A DNA stretch of 30,322 nt from Clostridia bacterium (GCA_017452565.1 JAFTMF010000204.1:1-30322), one strand, 5' to 3'; shown: positions 1-8,635, counted from the first letter of the stretch. Notes: generated by a model from the letters alone, not told the origin. Numbers and translations are program-made.

Positions 1-96
1 AGATTTTATTTTTATCTACCACTGGGGTGTTTTTGTGCTGTCCGTACAATTTGGGGCAGGACATATCAAGCGGGGGATTTGTTTTATCGTTTTGTT

Positions 97-3000
97 TTAT
101 CGTTTTGCAAGGACATCTTCCGGCTTTTCTTCACGGGAAAGGTCGGTGACCACCCGATAACGGTGGATAAAATAGCCTGCACAGCAGACCATCACCAGTC
201 CGGACAGAATCAGCAAAGCGATTCGCCAAGTGGAGTTGCCGTTGTCCTCCTCGTTGGCAAAGACTTCGGTAAAAATAATCGTGTATTGCAGATTCTCGCC
301 GTCCATCACGCCCTCCAGAAGGGTGCGATCAGCGATATATCCCTCCAGCGTGGGGGTGGGGATGCTGTAGGGCTGACCGAATTGGAAAGATCCCTGATAG
401 TCGGGGAAGGCTTCACTTCCGTCGGGGAAAAGATAACGGATGGTCAGCTGATATGTACCGATGCGATAGAGCACCGAAATGCGGGTGGAGAGATCGCAAA
501 CGCCGTCGAGGGTAGACAAGTCAGGCTCGTAGCCGTTGATATCCAGCGGCGTGATATGATAGTAGTCACCCACGTAAGCAAGTACGGAGGTGTTCTTTCC
601 TGCCGCACTGCCATCCTCGTAGACGTGGGAAACTTGGAGCGTCACGGGATGGGTGAGAGTCAGCGCACTGAAGGGCTCGTTTTCACTACCTACCTGCAGA
701 GTGCTGAGGGATTTGGAGCAGCGGAGCTCGCTAAGCGCAGAGCAGCCGGCAAATGCCCGTGCACCTACCGATACCAGCGAGGCAGAGAGAGTGACCCGCT
801 CCAGCCGTTGACAGCCGGCAAAGGCTCCCTCACCGATGGTATTGATGCTATCGGGAAGGATTACCCGTACCACGTTGCTGTCTGCGAAGGTGGATTGGGA
901 GATGGTGGTCACCGCAATGCCTCCCAGCTTGTCGGGGATGCGGGCGATGTCGCTGCGGCCGGTGTAGGCCAGCAGGATGGCACCGCTTTGGGTGACGGTG
1001 TAGGCGTATTCCTCCCAAACGAAGGGAACCGCCTGCAGAGTGGGGTAGTAAGCACTCTCGCACCAAGTGGCGGTGAAGTCCAGACCGGGAAGACTGGACT
1101 GCCGACGCAAGGCTTCCTCGGCGAGGGCAACTGTGGCAGAACAATTTTCGCTGCCCCGGCCGCCTTTGAGCAATACAGCCTTGGTAGCGGTGCTTTGATG
1201 ATAGTAACAATCGGTAATGTCTGCGATAGAACCTTTCGTCTGCGCATATGCGATAGCGGCGATGCCTCCGGTGACCTTGCAGCCTGCGGTGATATTGCCG
1301 CAGAAGAGGGAGGAGGCGATACGCGCGCTGCCGTCGGTGGCGGTGAGCAGACCTACGATACCGCCTGCCGATGCGTCTGCGCTGACGGTAACCGCGCTCA
1401 GACAGTTACGAACCTCCACCGATGCTGTTTTAGCAGTGGATTCGGCGGCTTCCGCAGGATCGTCTGCATTGGCAGCTGCGTCGCTGTCCTCGTCTGTCTG
1501 CTGGGCAATTGCGTTACCCGCGAGGATCTCGCCAACGATACCGCCTGCCGACTCGGGGGCTTTGACAGTACCGCCTGCCGCGGTCAGCTCCAATCGGATG
1601 GAGCTTTCGACGGTAGCGGTGAGCTGACCTGCAATGCCGCCGCCGTGAGAGAGGGTAGCGGTAATAGATGCCCGACCGGAGCAGCCGGAGAGAAGGAGCT
1701 GTCCTTGGCTATGACCGCTGCCGATGATACCGCCCACCTGTTTCGTGCCGGTGAGATTGCCGTAGTTCTCGCAGGAGCTGACGGTGAGCGATCCGCTCAC
1801 TACCTCACCTATGCCGATGATACCGCCCACGTTCTCGCTGCCGCGGATGACGGCCGAGTTTTTAGCGGTGGAGATATACAGCACACATTCGGGATCGCAT
1901 ACCTGAGCGCTACCCGTAATGCCGCCCACTGAACTGTTTCCGTGGACCTCGCCGATGTTGCGGCAGTCCAGGATTTCAATGGTAGCACTGCCAACGGCAA
2001 TGACCTTGCCGATGATGCCACCCTGTTCGTCCTCGCCCAGCAGCGTACCGCCGTTCTGGCAATCGTTGACGGTGGAGATGCCCGCCTTGGGATCGGCCAG
2101 TCCAATGATACCGCCGCCCTGCAGGTTGCAAATCACTACTCCGCGATTGAAGCAGGCGTCGATGAGATCGTTTTCGCCTGCAAGATGACCCAAAATACCG
2201 CCGCCGATTTCCTTGGCGGTAACGGTTCCAAGATTCTCACACGCAGTGAGCTCTACGGATCCGCTTCCTTGTGCGGAGGTGCCGAGGATACCGCCTACCG
2301 AGCGGTTACCGCTCACCGTACCTGCCGAAAAAGAGGAGGCGTTGACGATCAGCTTGCCGCTGTCCGCAGAGGTAGCGTAGCCGATCAGACCGCCCACGTC
2401 CTCGTTGCCGCAGATCGTTCCGCTCACGTGGCAATTGTCCACGGTCATCGTAGTATCAGCGTACAGCGATCCGGCCAGACCGCCCGCTTTGTCGTTTCCG
2501 CTAACGTATGTAGAGGCGAGAGTAAGATTGCGGATTGTGGCGTTGTTGCAAGCACCGAAAAGACCCGCATATTCCGGCTCTCCCTGGGAGTAGAGCCCGT
2601 AGATCGAGTGTCCGTCGCCGTTGAAAATGCCGCTGAATGCGGTGAGGCGATAATAAATTACGCCGCTGTGAAAGGCATCGGCAGGGAGATAGCCGTCCTC
2701 GGTGCGCATATAGAGTCCGCCGGACTCGGCAGTGAGGGTATTAAAGTCCTCCCCCGAATCCACGGTGACCGATGCAAAGCCGCCGATGGGAATCCAGCGC
2801 CGCTGGGGCGATTCCTCCGCCCAGCGATCAAAGTCTGCCGTATCGTTGAGGCAGAGATCGGCAGTCAGCAGGAAGTAGGCGCCCTCGAATGCTTCGCCTG
2901 AGCGTACCCTCTGTGCCAGCAATGCCAGCTCCTCTGCGGTGGCGATGAGATAGGGGTCTGCCTCGGTGCCCGCACCTGCGAAGCTCTCTGCAGAGCCGCC

Positions 3001-3138
3001 GTTCCAGACGGGCAGGGGAGCGGGCGTTTCCTCCTCAGGTTCGGCAAAAACGGCAGAGGAGAGCAGGGGAAGCAGAAGCGCTGTTAGTAGAAATAGCGCC
3101 AATATTCGTCGTTTCGCTAAAGATTGATAAAAGTTCAT
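97..3138 (-). CDS. GLUG / BspA-type LRR / MucBP-like surface protein
   Basis: Predicted membrane-anchored surface protein of 1013 residues, probably binding host or polymer ligands; the ligand is unknown. The start at 3138 is chosen because GGAGG (3142-3146) sits just upstream and because a longer frame would run into the rpmA terminator. Order of parts: signal peptide (KRRILALFLLTALLLPLL...VFA); about 300 residues of GLUG-type repeats with recurring GGIIG/GGLIG cores; two or three BspA-type leucine-rich repeats (VILPDSINTIGEGAFAGC); two MucBP-like modules (YEDGSAAGKN, YLFPDGSEAF); then one membrane helix (WRIALLILSGLVMVCCAGYFI) and a short charged cytoplasmic tail. There is no LPXTG-type signal. 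The GLUG and LRR assignments are from visible repeat pattern; an adhesive role is inference. No terminator is visible in the 96 bp after the stop. Confidence 0.85.
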   Translation of the reverse strand: MNFYQSLAKRRILALFLLTALLLPLLSSAVFAEPEEETPAPLPVWNGGSAESFAGAGTEADPYLIATAEELALLAQRVRSGEAFEGAYFLLTADLCLNDTADFDRWAEESPQRRWIPIGGFASVTVDSGEDFNTLTAESGGLYMRTEDGYLPADAFHSGVIYYRLTAFSGIFNGDGHSIYGLYSQGEPEYAGLFGACNNATIRNLTLASTYVSGNDKAGGLAGSLYADTTMTVDNCHVSGTICGNEDVGGLIGYATSADSGKLIVNASSFSAGTVSGNRSVGGILGTSAQGSGSVELTACENLGTVTAKEIGGGILGHLAGENDLIDACFNRGVVICNLQGGGIIGLADPKAGISTVNDCQNGGTLLGEDEQGGIIGKVIAVGSATIEILDCRNIGEVHGNSSVGGITGSAQVCDPECVLYISTAKNSAVIRGSENVGGIIGIGEVVSGSLTVSSCENYGNLTGTKQVGGIIGSGHSQGQLLLSGCSGRASITATLSHGGGIAGQLTATVESSIRLELTAAGGTVKAPESAGGIVGEILAGNAIAQQTDEDSDAAANADDPAEAAESTAKTASVEVRNCLSAVTVSADASAGGIVGLLTATDGSARIASSLFCGNITAGCKVTGGIAAIAYAQTKGSIADITDCYYHQSTATKAVLLKGGRGSENCSATVALAEEALRRQSSLPGLDFTATWCESAYYPTLQAVPFVWEEYAYTVTQSGAILLAYTGRSDIARIPDKLGGIAVTTISQSTFADSNVVRVILPDSINTIGEGAFAGCQRLERVTLSASLVSVGARAFAGCSALSELRCSKSLSTLQVGSENEPFSALTLTHPVTLQVSHVYEDGSAAGKNTSVLAYVGDYYHITPLDINGYEPDLSTLDGVCDLSTRISVLYRIGTYQLTIRYLFPDGSEAFPDYQGSFQFGQPYSIPTPTLEGYIADRTLLEGVMDGENLQYTIIFTEVFANEEDNGNSTWRIALLILSGLVMVCCAGYFIHRYRVVTDLSREEKPEDVLAKR

Positions 3139-3175
3139 AGAACCTCCGATGAAGAAAATGGGGTTCGAAAAACGC

Positions 3176-3207
3176 AAAAACACTGTTGTGGTAGCAACAG
3201 TGTTTTT
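3176..3207 (-). terminator. Rho-independent terminator of rplU-prp-rpmA
   Basis: A perfect 13-bp inverted repeat (AAAAACACTGTTG at 3176-3188, its complement at 3195-3207) with a 6-nt loop lies 38 bp after the rpmA stop. On the minus strand the stem ends in a run of five T. It also lies directly upstream of the GLUG gene. Confidence 0.85.
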
Positions 3208-3215
3208 GACATGCA

Positions 3216-3244
3216 ATTGTAGCAGGAAACCGGATGAGTAGCAA
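3216..3244 (-). promoter_or_regulatory. Candidate promoter for the GLUG gene inside the rpmA 3' flank
   Basis: TTGCTA (3239-3244), a 17-bp spacer and TACAAT (3216-3221) with an extended TGC in front. Transcription would start near 3209, at the very foot of the rpmA terminator hairpin, so the message would begin with that hairpin. It is the only promoter-like sequence seen between rpmA and the GLUG gene. Confidence 0.45.
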
Positions 3245-3245
3245 C

Positions 3246-3527
3246 TTATGCCTTAGCGTAAACGCTAACGCACTTCTTGCTGCCGCTCTTCATCTCAAAC
3301 TTCACTGTGCCGTCGATGAGTGCGTACAGGGTATCGTCGGAGCCCTTGCCTACGCCTACACCGGGATGGATGTGAGTGCCTCTCTGGCGAACGATGATGT
3401 TGCCGGCAACAACTGCCTGGCCATCAGCCTTCTTAACGCCAAGACGCTTGGACTCACTGTCACGGCCGTTCTTGGTAGAACCTACGCCCTTTTTGTGAGC
3501 GAAAAACTGCAAACTGATTCTAAGCAT
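3246..3527 (-). CDS. rpmA: Ribosomal protein L27 with Firmicutes N-terminal extension
   Basis: Large-subunit ribosomal protein of 93 residues whose mature N-terminus reaches the peptidyl-transferase centre. The hallmark core KKGVGSTKNGRDSESKRLGVK is present. The protein begins MLRISLQFFAHKKG, the Firmicutes extension that in Staphylococcus and relatives is removed after QFF by the protease Prp, here encoded immediately upstream. GGAGG lies seven bases before the ATG. It is the last gene of rplU-prp-rpmA and is followed by a strong terminator. Length is normal for the family. Confidence 0.97.
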   Translation of the reverse strand: MLRISLQFFAHKKGVGSTKNGRDSESKRLGVKKADGQAVVAGNIIVRQRGTHIHPGVGVGKGSDDTLYALIDGTVKFEMKSGSKKCVSVYAKA

Positions 3528-3541
3528 TTTAGTATCCTCCG

Positions 3542-3904
3542 TTACAAAATTTCGGGACCCTCTGCTTCGCTGACGTCCAGGTAACCGTCATACTCCTCCA
3601 GCAGATCCATCAGCTGGATGTAGTAGGCATAAATCAGACCGCCCACCGCATAGGCCTTCTTCTCGTCCGGTTCGAACTCGGGGAGAGCGCCCTTGCAGAT
3701 CACCGTGATGTCGGTGGTGTCTTCGTCGATGGTGTAGTCTACGTCGGAAGCATAGGAAACTTCGATGGCGTTAATCATCAGCATGGTCATGGCTGAGATG
3801 GCTGCGCAGAGGATGTCCTCTCCTTCGGGAGCAAATCCGGTGTGACCGGTCTCCTTAAAGCCGTAATAAACGCCGTTTTTCTTGAAAAATGTGACCTTTG
3901 TCAT
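3542..3904 (-). CDS. prp: Ribosomal-processing cysteine protease Prp
   Basis: Cysteine protease of 120 residues (YsxB family, formerly DUF464) that removes the N-terminal extension of L27. The family catalytic pair is visible: His21 in TGHTGFA and Cys33 in DILCAAIS. It sits between rplU and rpmA, the conserved Firmicutes arrangement. The start is 20 nt after the rplU stop with no convincing Shine-Dalgarno sequence, which suggests translation coupled to rplU. The C-terminus is acidic. Its presence together with the LQFF site in L27 supports both calls. Confidence 0.95.
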   Translation of the reverse strand: MTKVTFFKKNGVYYGFKETGHTGFAPEGEDILCAAISAMTMLMINAIEVSYASDVDYTIDEDTTDITVICKGALPEFEPDEKKAYAVGGLIYAYYIQLMDLLEEYDGYLDVSEAEGPEIL

Positions 3905-3924
3905 AGGACTTGTCAGTCAGCCGA

Positions 3925-4236
3925 TTACAGGCTGATGGTCTGGATCTGAACCTTGGTGTAGGGCTGTCTGTGACCGATCTTCTTCTTCTCGTTCTTCTTA
4001 GCCTTGTACTTGAAGACGTAGATCTTCTTACCCTTACCGTTCTTTACTACGGTTGCGGTAACAGAAGCGCCTGCAACGTAAGGAGAGCCAACGGTGAGGT
4101 TGCCGTCCTTATCAGCCATCAGAACCTTGTCAAATGTAACGGTGTCGTTTGCTTCTACGGCGAGCTTATCAATGAAGATTACGTCGCCTTCGCTTACTTT
4201 GTACTGCTTTCCGCCCGTTTCGATAATTGCGAACAT
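3925..4236 (-). CDS. rplU: Ribosomal protein L21
   Basis: Large-subunit ribosomal protein of 103 residues. It opens MFAIIETGGKQYKVSEGD and ends with the L21 signature KKIGHRQPYTKVQIQTI. The start at 4236 is taken because it is the family N-terminus; an upstream in-frame ATG at 4278 would add 14 residues that do not belong to L21. AAAGGA lies upstream at slightly long spacing. First gene of the rplU-prp-rpmA operon, preceded by a near-consensus promoter and a roughly 98-nt leader. Confidence 0.97.
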   Translation of the reverse strand: MFAIIETGGKQYKVSEGDVIFIDKLAVEANDTVTFDKVLMADKDGNLTVGSPYVAGASVTATVVKNGKGKKIYVFKYKAKKNEKKKIGHRQPYTKVQIQTISL

Positions 4237-4334
4237 GAAAAGCACCATCCTTTCTGATCGTACCAACTCTGGGTACAAAACTCGCTGAGTGCGGTGATGG
4301 CAGAGCCATACTTGCGACCGGACATCATGCGGCA
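4237..4334 (-). ncRNA. L21 leader-like 5' untranslated region
   Basis: About 98 nt separate the predicted transcription start from the L21 ATG. The RNA contains a small hairpin made of GTACC (minus strand, about 4270-4275) and GGTAC (about 4258-4263), followed by the ribosome binding site. Structured leaders are known upstream of rplU in many Firmicutes (the L21 leader, autoregulatory). Position and length fit; I cannot confirm the family's secondary structure by eye. Confidence 0.45.
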
Positions 4335-4340
4335 GTCAAT

Positions 4341-4369
4341 AGTATACCACAAAACATCCCCGATGTCAA
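4341..4369 (-). promoter_or_regulatory. Promoter of rplU-prp-rpmA
   Basis: Near-perfect sigma-A type promoter: TTGACA (4364-4369), exactly 17 bp, TATACT (4341-4346). It is the strongest promoter in the window, as expected for a ribosomal protein operon. Confidence 0.9.
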
Positions 4370-4424
4370 TAGGAAAAATGCATTTTTTTGCCTGTTTTCC
4401 GATAAAATTTCTGTAAAATGCGAC

Positions 4425-4452
4425 AAAAAACCGAGAGACTTTCGTCTCTCGG
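4425..4452 (-). terminator. Terminator of the PA14/GLUG surface protein gene
   Basis: Stem CCGAGAGAC (4431-4439) with complement 4444-4452 and a 4-nt loop, followed on the minus strand by six T. It lies 20 bp after the stop codon. Confidence 0.9.
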
Positions 4453-4472
4453 TTTCGTTTGAGGAATTTGCT

Positions 4473-7415
4473 TTATGCGTCTCTCTTCTTAGAGATCACT
4501 GCCATGCCCAGCAGAGAAACCACTGCCAGAACTGCCAGTGCAACTACGGAGTCGCCGGTAGGAGCGGGCTCGGTTGCGGGAGGAGGAGTTACGGGAGTCT
4601 TTACGTCAACGGTGTACTTCGCCTCGGTGTTGCCCTCGTAGGACTCAACCGCTACGGTGTACTCGCCGTTTTCCAGAGTGCCCAGGTACTTCGCCTTGAT
4701 GGTGAGAACGGTAACCTTTTCCTCGGTCTCCTTCATAGAGTACGCGGAGGAGGGAAGTGCCTTGCCGTTTACCTTCACTGCGGTGATGGAGTTGTCGGTG
4801 GTAGATACGGTGATCTTCACGTCGCCGGTGCCTTCCCACTTGGAAGCATCGCCTGCGGTCACTGCAGCTGCTGCGGTGTTCACGATCTGAACGTTCTTTA
4901 CAGAAGCCTTTTCGCCGTGTACGGGAGCACAGCCCTCGGAGGTGTCGGGAGCACCCACTACTTCAGCCTTCAGAGCCCAGCCCTCGTCGCACATAATGAC
5001 TACGTTTTCGATGACGTAATCACCCAGCAGAAGCTTGGAGCGGCTGTCGTTGGTACCAACGATTGCACCGATTGCCTTATTGGCATTGGTGGGAGTGGTA
5101 GTGCCGATGACGGTGGAGTTCTTGATGGAGCAGTTCAGTACGGGGGATTCCAGAGCGCCGTTGATGGAGCCGCTCTCGGAACGGCCTACGATACCGCCGG
5201 TCCAGTCACCGCCGATGACGGTGGTGTCTTCCACGTGGCAGTTGTAGATGCAGCCACGGTCCATCTTACCTGCAACTGCGCCAACTGCGTTCCATTCGGT
5301 CTTGGGAGCAACCAGCAGACCGTTCTTGATGGTCAGGTCCATAATGGTGCCGTTTTCAGTAGGATAGTTATCCTGCCAGAAGTTAGCCAGATCGTTGACG
5401 ATCAGACCCTTGTTGCCGCCGGTAGCGTCGGTGATATAGGTGATGTTGCTGATGGTCTTGCCGTTTCCGTGGATGGTGCCAAGGTAACGGTTGATAGGAG
5501 TATAAACCTTGCCGCTCATGTCAATATCCTTGGTGATATAAGCATTAGCGGAGTGGGTTACGTTGTTGTCCTTGCCGTTGAACTCGTTTACGAGATTTGC
5601 GTAAGCGATGAACTCGTCAGCATTGGAGATTGCGGTGTACATGGGGAAGAAGTCTGCCTTGTTTACGTTGGATGCGCAGAGACCCATATCGAAGTCCCAG
5701 CCGCCCCAGTGCTGAATCAGGGAAACTGCGATGATGTTCTTGCCTTCCTTCAGAAGCTCTGCAGCGTCCTCGGTGAGCTTGTAGCGCTTTACGCCGCCGT
5801 TCCAACGGGAGTGATCGTAAACCAGAGTGCCGTTGAGGTAAACTTCGATGTCATCATCGTACAGCATATCTGCCATCAGAGACAGGCCGTCCAGATCCTT
5901 TAGGCTGTCAACGGTGAATTCCTTCGCCAGCCAGATGTAAGCATTTTCCTGAGTGCCGTCCGCGGGAGCAGCATCGTTGGTGGTCCACTCGTCGTGCATA
6001 GGAGCGGTACCGGTCTGCATAGTGTCAGCGATTGCACCCGGCCAGCCTGCGGGAGCTGCGGGAGCTGCGCCGTCGGTCCAGCTGCCCAGCTGATACTTCC
6101 ACTCGGAGCCCAGATCAAACAGAGACTTGGTGATGGGAGCGGTACCGGGCTTGTAAGCCTCGGTGGTGAGGAGAATACCGGAAGCGCTGTAGCCGTATTC
6201 CTTGCCGTCGATCTTGTAGCTGGTTACCAGCGGCTCGCCGCCGTCGATTTCCATAAAGATGGCACGCAGCTTGTAAGAAGTGCCTGCGGTAAGATCGAAG
6301 GATTCGCCGTAGTAGGTGGTGTAAGAGTCATTCCAAATGCCCTTGCCCCAGAACTCGTAAACGGTCTTCCACTGACCGTCGATTTCCAGCTGCATCAGGA
6401 AGCAGTTGTCAACCTTCTGAGTACCGAAGGTGTAGTTACCGGATACGGTGGGAGTCAGGTAGCCATCGTATTCGATCAAAAAGCCGTTGTAGTGAGCGCC
6501 GAACTGCTCAAATACTCTCTTTTCGAAGAAAGAATTGCTTTCCATATCGGAAATCAGAGCAGTACCAACGTTGAGCATCTTGCCCTTAATCGCGGTCAGC
6601 TGATCCTCGGAGAAGGTGTGGTTAGCAGCGTTGTTTGCGTCCTTGCCGTCGCCGGGGGTGAGAAGATCATTGACCTGTCCCCAAGAACCGTCCAGCAGGT
6701 AGGTGTAGTAGGTGGTGGACAGAGCGAAGGTAAGACCTGCTTCATCCATAGACTTCTGACCCTCGGGGGTGCCGTCCATAGTTACGGACATCTTCAGTCG
6801 CTCGTCACCGAACATTTCCAAGAACCACATTTCGAAGGGAATATCCTTACCAACCTGATCCTCGGTGATGGTGAAGGTGTACTTGGACATCAGGGACTCA
6901 TTTTCGAACCAAGAGTCGGGACCCCACCATTCGAATGACTTCTGGCCGTCTACGAAGATTGCAACGCCGTTGTCCAGCGCATTACCAACGAAGGTGTAGG
7001 TGCCTGCGGCAGAAGCCTTCATGGTACCGGTCCACTGTACCAGATATTCGTTGTCACCGGTCTGGTTGGTGTTTGCGTGATAGGAGTCACGGTCGAAGCC
7101 CTGAGCGAAGGTCAGAGTGCCGTCGCCAACGGTGGGCCACTTGTAAGAGGTCTTAACGATCTGATCGATGGAATCATCGAACCATTCGTTGGTCTCGTAG
7201 CTGGTAGACTGACCCCTGCCGTGCCAACCCATCAGACGGCGCATACCGTCCGCATGACCGGATTTGCCGCCGGCAACGTCTGCAACGGTGTGCCAGAAGG
7301 TAGCGTTCAGACCCTGCTGGGGATTTGCACTTGCTGCGGAAGTGGATACTGCAAAAGCGGGCAGCATACAAGCAACCATTGCAAGCACGAGTAGTGTTGA
7401 GATGATTTTTTTCAT
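4473..7415 (-). CDS. Large secreted PA14 / GLUG surface protein
   Basis: Surface protein of 980 residues; biochemical function unknown, carbohydrate binding is likely. The start at 7415 follows AGGAGG (7420-7426) and gives a clean signal peptide (MKKIISTLLVLAMVACMLPAFA). Order: PA14-like beta-barrel (GLNATFWHT...AAGTYTFVGNALDNGVAIFVDGQ); a second PA14-like unit (GFLIEYDGYLTPTVSGNYTFGTQKVDNCFLMQLEIDGQ, with spaces in homology); a jelly-roll module like those of beta-galactosidases (DDDIEVYLNGTLVYDHSRW); GLUG-like turns (IHGNGKTISNITY, GAVAGKM, GGIVGRSESG); an Ig-like segment; and a C-terminal PTGD, hydrophobic helix and KKRDA tail. The tail looks like a variant sorting signal. It is monocistronic, with its own promoter and terminator. 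Confidence 0.85.
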   Translation of the reverse strand: MKKIISTLLVLAMVACMLPAFAVSTSAASANPQQGLNATFWHTVADVAGGKSGHADGMRRLMGWHGRGQSTSYETNEWFDDSIDQIVKTSYKWPTVGDGTLTFAQGFDRDSYHANTNQTGDNEYLVQWTGTMKASAAGTYTFVGNALDNGVAIFVDGQKSFEWWGPDSWFENESLMSKYTFTITEDQVGKDIPFEMWFLEMFGDERLKMSVTMDGTPEGQKSMDEAGLTFALSTTYYTYLLDGSWGQVNDLLTPGDGKDANNAANHTFSEDQLTAIKGKMLNVGTALISDMESNSFFEKRVFEQFGAHYNGFLIEYDGYLTPTVSGNYTFGTQKVDNCFLMQLEIDGQWKTVYEFWGKGIWNDSYTTYYGESFDLTAGTSYKLRAIFMEIDGGEPLVTSYKIDGKEYGYSASGILLTTEAYKPGTAPITKSLFDLGSEWKYQLGSWTDGAAPAAPAGWPGAIADTMQTGTAPMHDEWTTNDAAPADGTQENAYIWLAKEFTVDSLKDLDGLSLMADMLYDDDIEVYLNGTLVYDHSRWNGGVKRYKLTEDAAELLKEGKNIIAVSLIQHWGGWDFDMGLCASNVNKADFFPMYTAISNADEFIAYANLVNEFNGKDNNVTHSANAYITKDIDMSGKVYTPINRYLGTIHGNGKTISNITYITDATGGNKGLIVNDLANFWQDNYPTENGTIMDLTIKNGLLVAPKTEWNAVGAVAGKMDRGCIYNCHVEDTTVIGGDWTGGIVGRSESGSINGALESPVLNCSIKNSTVIGTTTPTNANKAIGAIVGTNDSRSKLLLGDYVIENVVIMCDEGWALKAEVVGAPDTSEGCAPVHGEKASVKNVQIVNTAAAAVTAGDASKWEGTGDVKITVSTTDNSITAVKVNGKALPSSAYSMKETEEKVTVLTIKAKYLGTLENGEYTVAVESYEGNTEAKYTVDVKTPVTPPPATEPAPTGDSVVALAVLAVVSLLGMAVISKKRDA

Positions 7416-7466
7416 GTTTTCCTCCTTGAAAAATACGGTCATCTTGCCGTTTATATTTGTAATATT

Positions 7467-7495
7467 ATTTTAACAATTTGTTGATATTTTGTCAA
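7467..7495 (-). promoter_or_regulatory. Promoter of the PA14/GLUG surface protein gene
   Basis: TTGACA (7490-7495), 17 bp, TAAAAT (7467-7472) with extended TGT. Transcription would start about 45 bp before the ATG. The 7416-7749 gap holds this promoter, an inverted repeat upstream of it and the folD terminator; I see no gene in it. Confidence 0.85.
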
Positions 7496-7549
7496 TAACC
7501 GCTTGTGCTGTGCCCGATTTTTGTATGGAATTACAAAAACTAAAAAACG

Positions 7550-7592
7550 ATTTTGTGCAGGATGTCATTTGCATTGCCGAACTGCACAAAAT
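7550..7592. repeat. Perfect 11-bp inverted repeat upstream of the surface-protein promoter
   Basis: ATTTTGTGCAG (7550-7560) and CTGCACAAAAT (7582-7592), 21 nt apart, about 55 bp upstream of the -35 box. It could be an operator for a dimeric regulator or an RNA hairpin. No T-run follows, so it is not an ordinary terminator. Confidence 0.5.
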
Positions 7593-7704
7593 GTTATCAA
7601 CCAATTCGTACAAAATAACTGTTTTGGCGGTACGATGGGTAGAAAACGGGCAAAAAATAGAGCAAAAACAGTCAAATTCCCTATCCATAAGAATCAATCT
7701 CCAA

Positions 7705-7731
7705 CAAAAAACCTGCCCGAAGGCAGGTTTT
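7705..7731 (-). terminator. Terminator after folD
   Basis: ACCTGCC (7711-7717), CGAA loop, GGCAGGT (7722-7728), flanked by A and T runs. On the minus strand the stem is followed by six T. It lies 19 bp after the folD stop and closes the operon that begins at 17.9 kb. Confidence 0.9.
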
Positions 7732-7749
7732 GTACTTACGTTGAGACGA

Positions 7750-8610
7750 TTAGTTTGCTGCTTGTGCAAATCGCTTGGCAGCGGTGAGGGTGTTTCTCAG
7801 CAGCATAGTGATGGTCATAGGGCCAACGCCACCGGGAACGGGGGTGATGGCGGAGCAGATCGGCTCTACCGATGCAAAATCCACGTCGCCGCAGAGCTTG
7901 CCGTTCTCGTCCCGATCCATACCCACGTCGATAACCACGGCACCGGGCTTTACCATATCGCCGGTGATGAACTTGGCCTTGCCGATGGCAACCACCAGAA
8001 TATCGGCACGGCGGGTGACTTCAGCCAGATTCTTGGTACGGGAGTGGCAGATGGTGACCGTACCATTGGCTTGTAGGAGGAGCATCGCCATAGGCTTGCC
8101 GACGATATTGCTTCTGCCCAGTACCACGCACTCCTTACCGGAGATCTCTACGCCTGCCTCTCTGAGCAGAACCATTACACCTGCGGGGGTGCAGGGGAGG
8201 AAATCGTAATCGCCCAGCATAATCCGTCCCACGTTCTGTACGTGGAAAGCGTCCACGTCCTTGGCAGGAGAGATCCGCGCGATCACCTCGTCCTCGTTCA
8301 GGTGCTTCGGCAGAGGCAGCTGGCAGAGGATACCGTGGATAGCTTCGTCAGCGTTGAGGGTGTCGATGAGGGCGTTCAACTCCCCTTGGGGGGTAGCCTC
8401 GGGCAGCTCGTACACACGGGAGAGGAAGCCAACCTCACCGCAGGCCTTGTGCTTGTTGCGCACGTAAACCTGAGAGGCGGGGTTCTCACCCACGATGATC
8501 ACCGCCAAACCGGGGGCGTAACCGTTTGCCTCGATGAATGCGGTAGTTTCTTCTTTAATACTAATACGTTCGGCGGCGGAAATCGCCTTGCCGTCAATGA
8601 TTTTTGCCAT
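7750..8610 (-). CDS. folD: Bifunctional methylene-THF dehydrogenase / methenyl-THF cyclohydrolase
   Basis: Cytoplasmic one-carbon enzyme that oxidises 5,10-methylene-tetrahydrofolate to the methenyl form with NADP and then hydrolyses it to 10-formyl-THF. It has 286 residues, normal length. Visible motifs: YVRNK (Tyr49 and Lys53, the active-site pair), the GRSNIVGKP dinucleotide-binding turn, and the signature TPVPGGVGPMT near the C-terminus. The AAGGAG site lies 10 nt before the ATG. It is the last gene of the run, 25 bp after lgt, and is followed by a terminator. Confidence 0.97.
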   Translation of the reverse strand: MAKIIDGKAISAAERISIKEETTAFIEANGYAPGLAVIIVGENPASQVYVRNKHKACGEVGFLSRVYELPEATPQGELNALIDTLNADEAIHGILCQLPLPKHLNEDEVIARISPAKDVDAFHVQNVGRIMLGDYDFLPCTPAGVMVLLREAGVEISGKECVVLGRSNIVGKPMAMLLLQANGTVTICHSRTKNLAEVTRRADILVVAIGKAKFITGDMVKPGAVVIDVGMDRDENGKLCGDVDFASVEPICSAITPVPGGVGPMTITMLLRNTLTAAKRFAQAAN

Positions 8611-8635
8611 TTGCAGTTACTCCTTAGTTAGATAG

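Noticed and set aside
1..96. Possible terminator after the GLUG gene
   Set aside because: No inverted repeat with a T-run was found in the 96 bp available; the terminator may lie outside the window.
79..2901. Long plus-strand open frames (79-1932, 1942-2901) opposite the GLUG gene
   Set aside because: They are antisense shadows produced by the repetitive, GC-rich GLUG codons. They lack ribosome binding sites and family features, and the minus-strand gene has a signal peptide, domains and a membrane anchor.
4917..6938. Plus-strand frames 4917-5903 and 5994-6938 opposite the PA14/GLUG gene
   Set aside because: Same reason: no start signals or domains, and the minus-strand protein is convincing.
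7489..8076. Plus-strand frame 7489-8076
   Set aside because: It crosses the surface-gene promoter region, the folD terminator and the 3' end of folD, and has no ribosome binding site.
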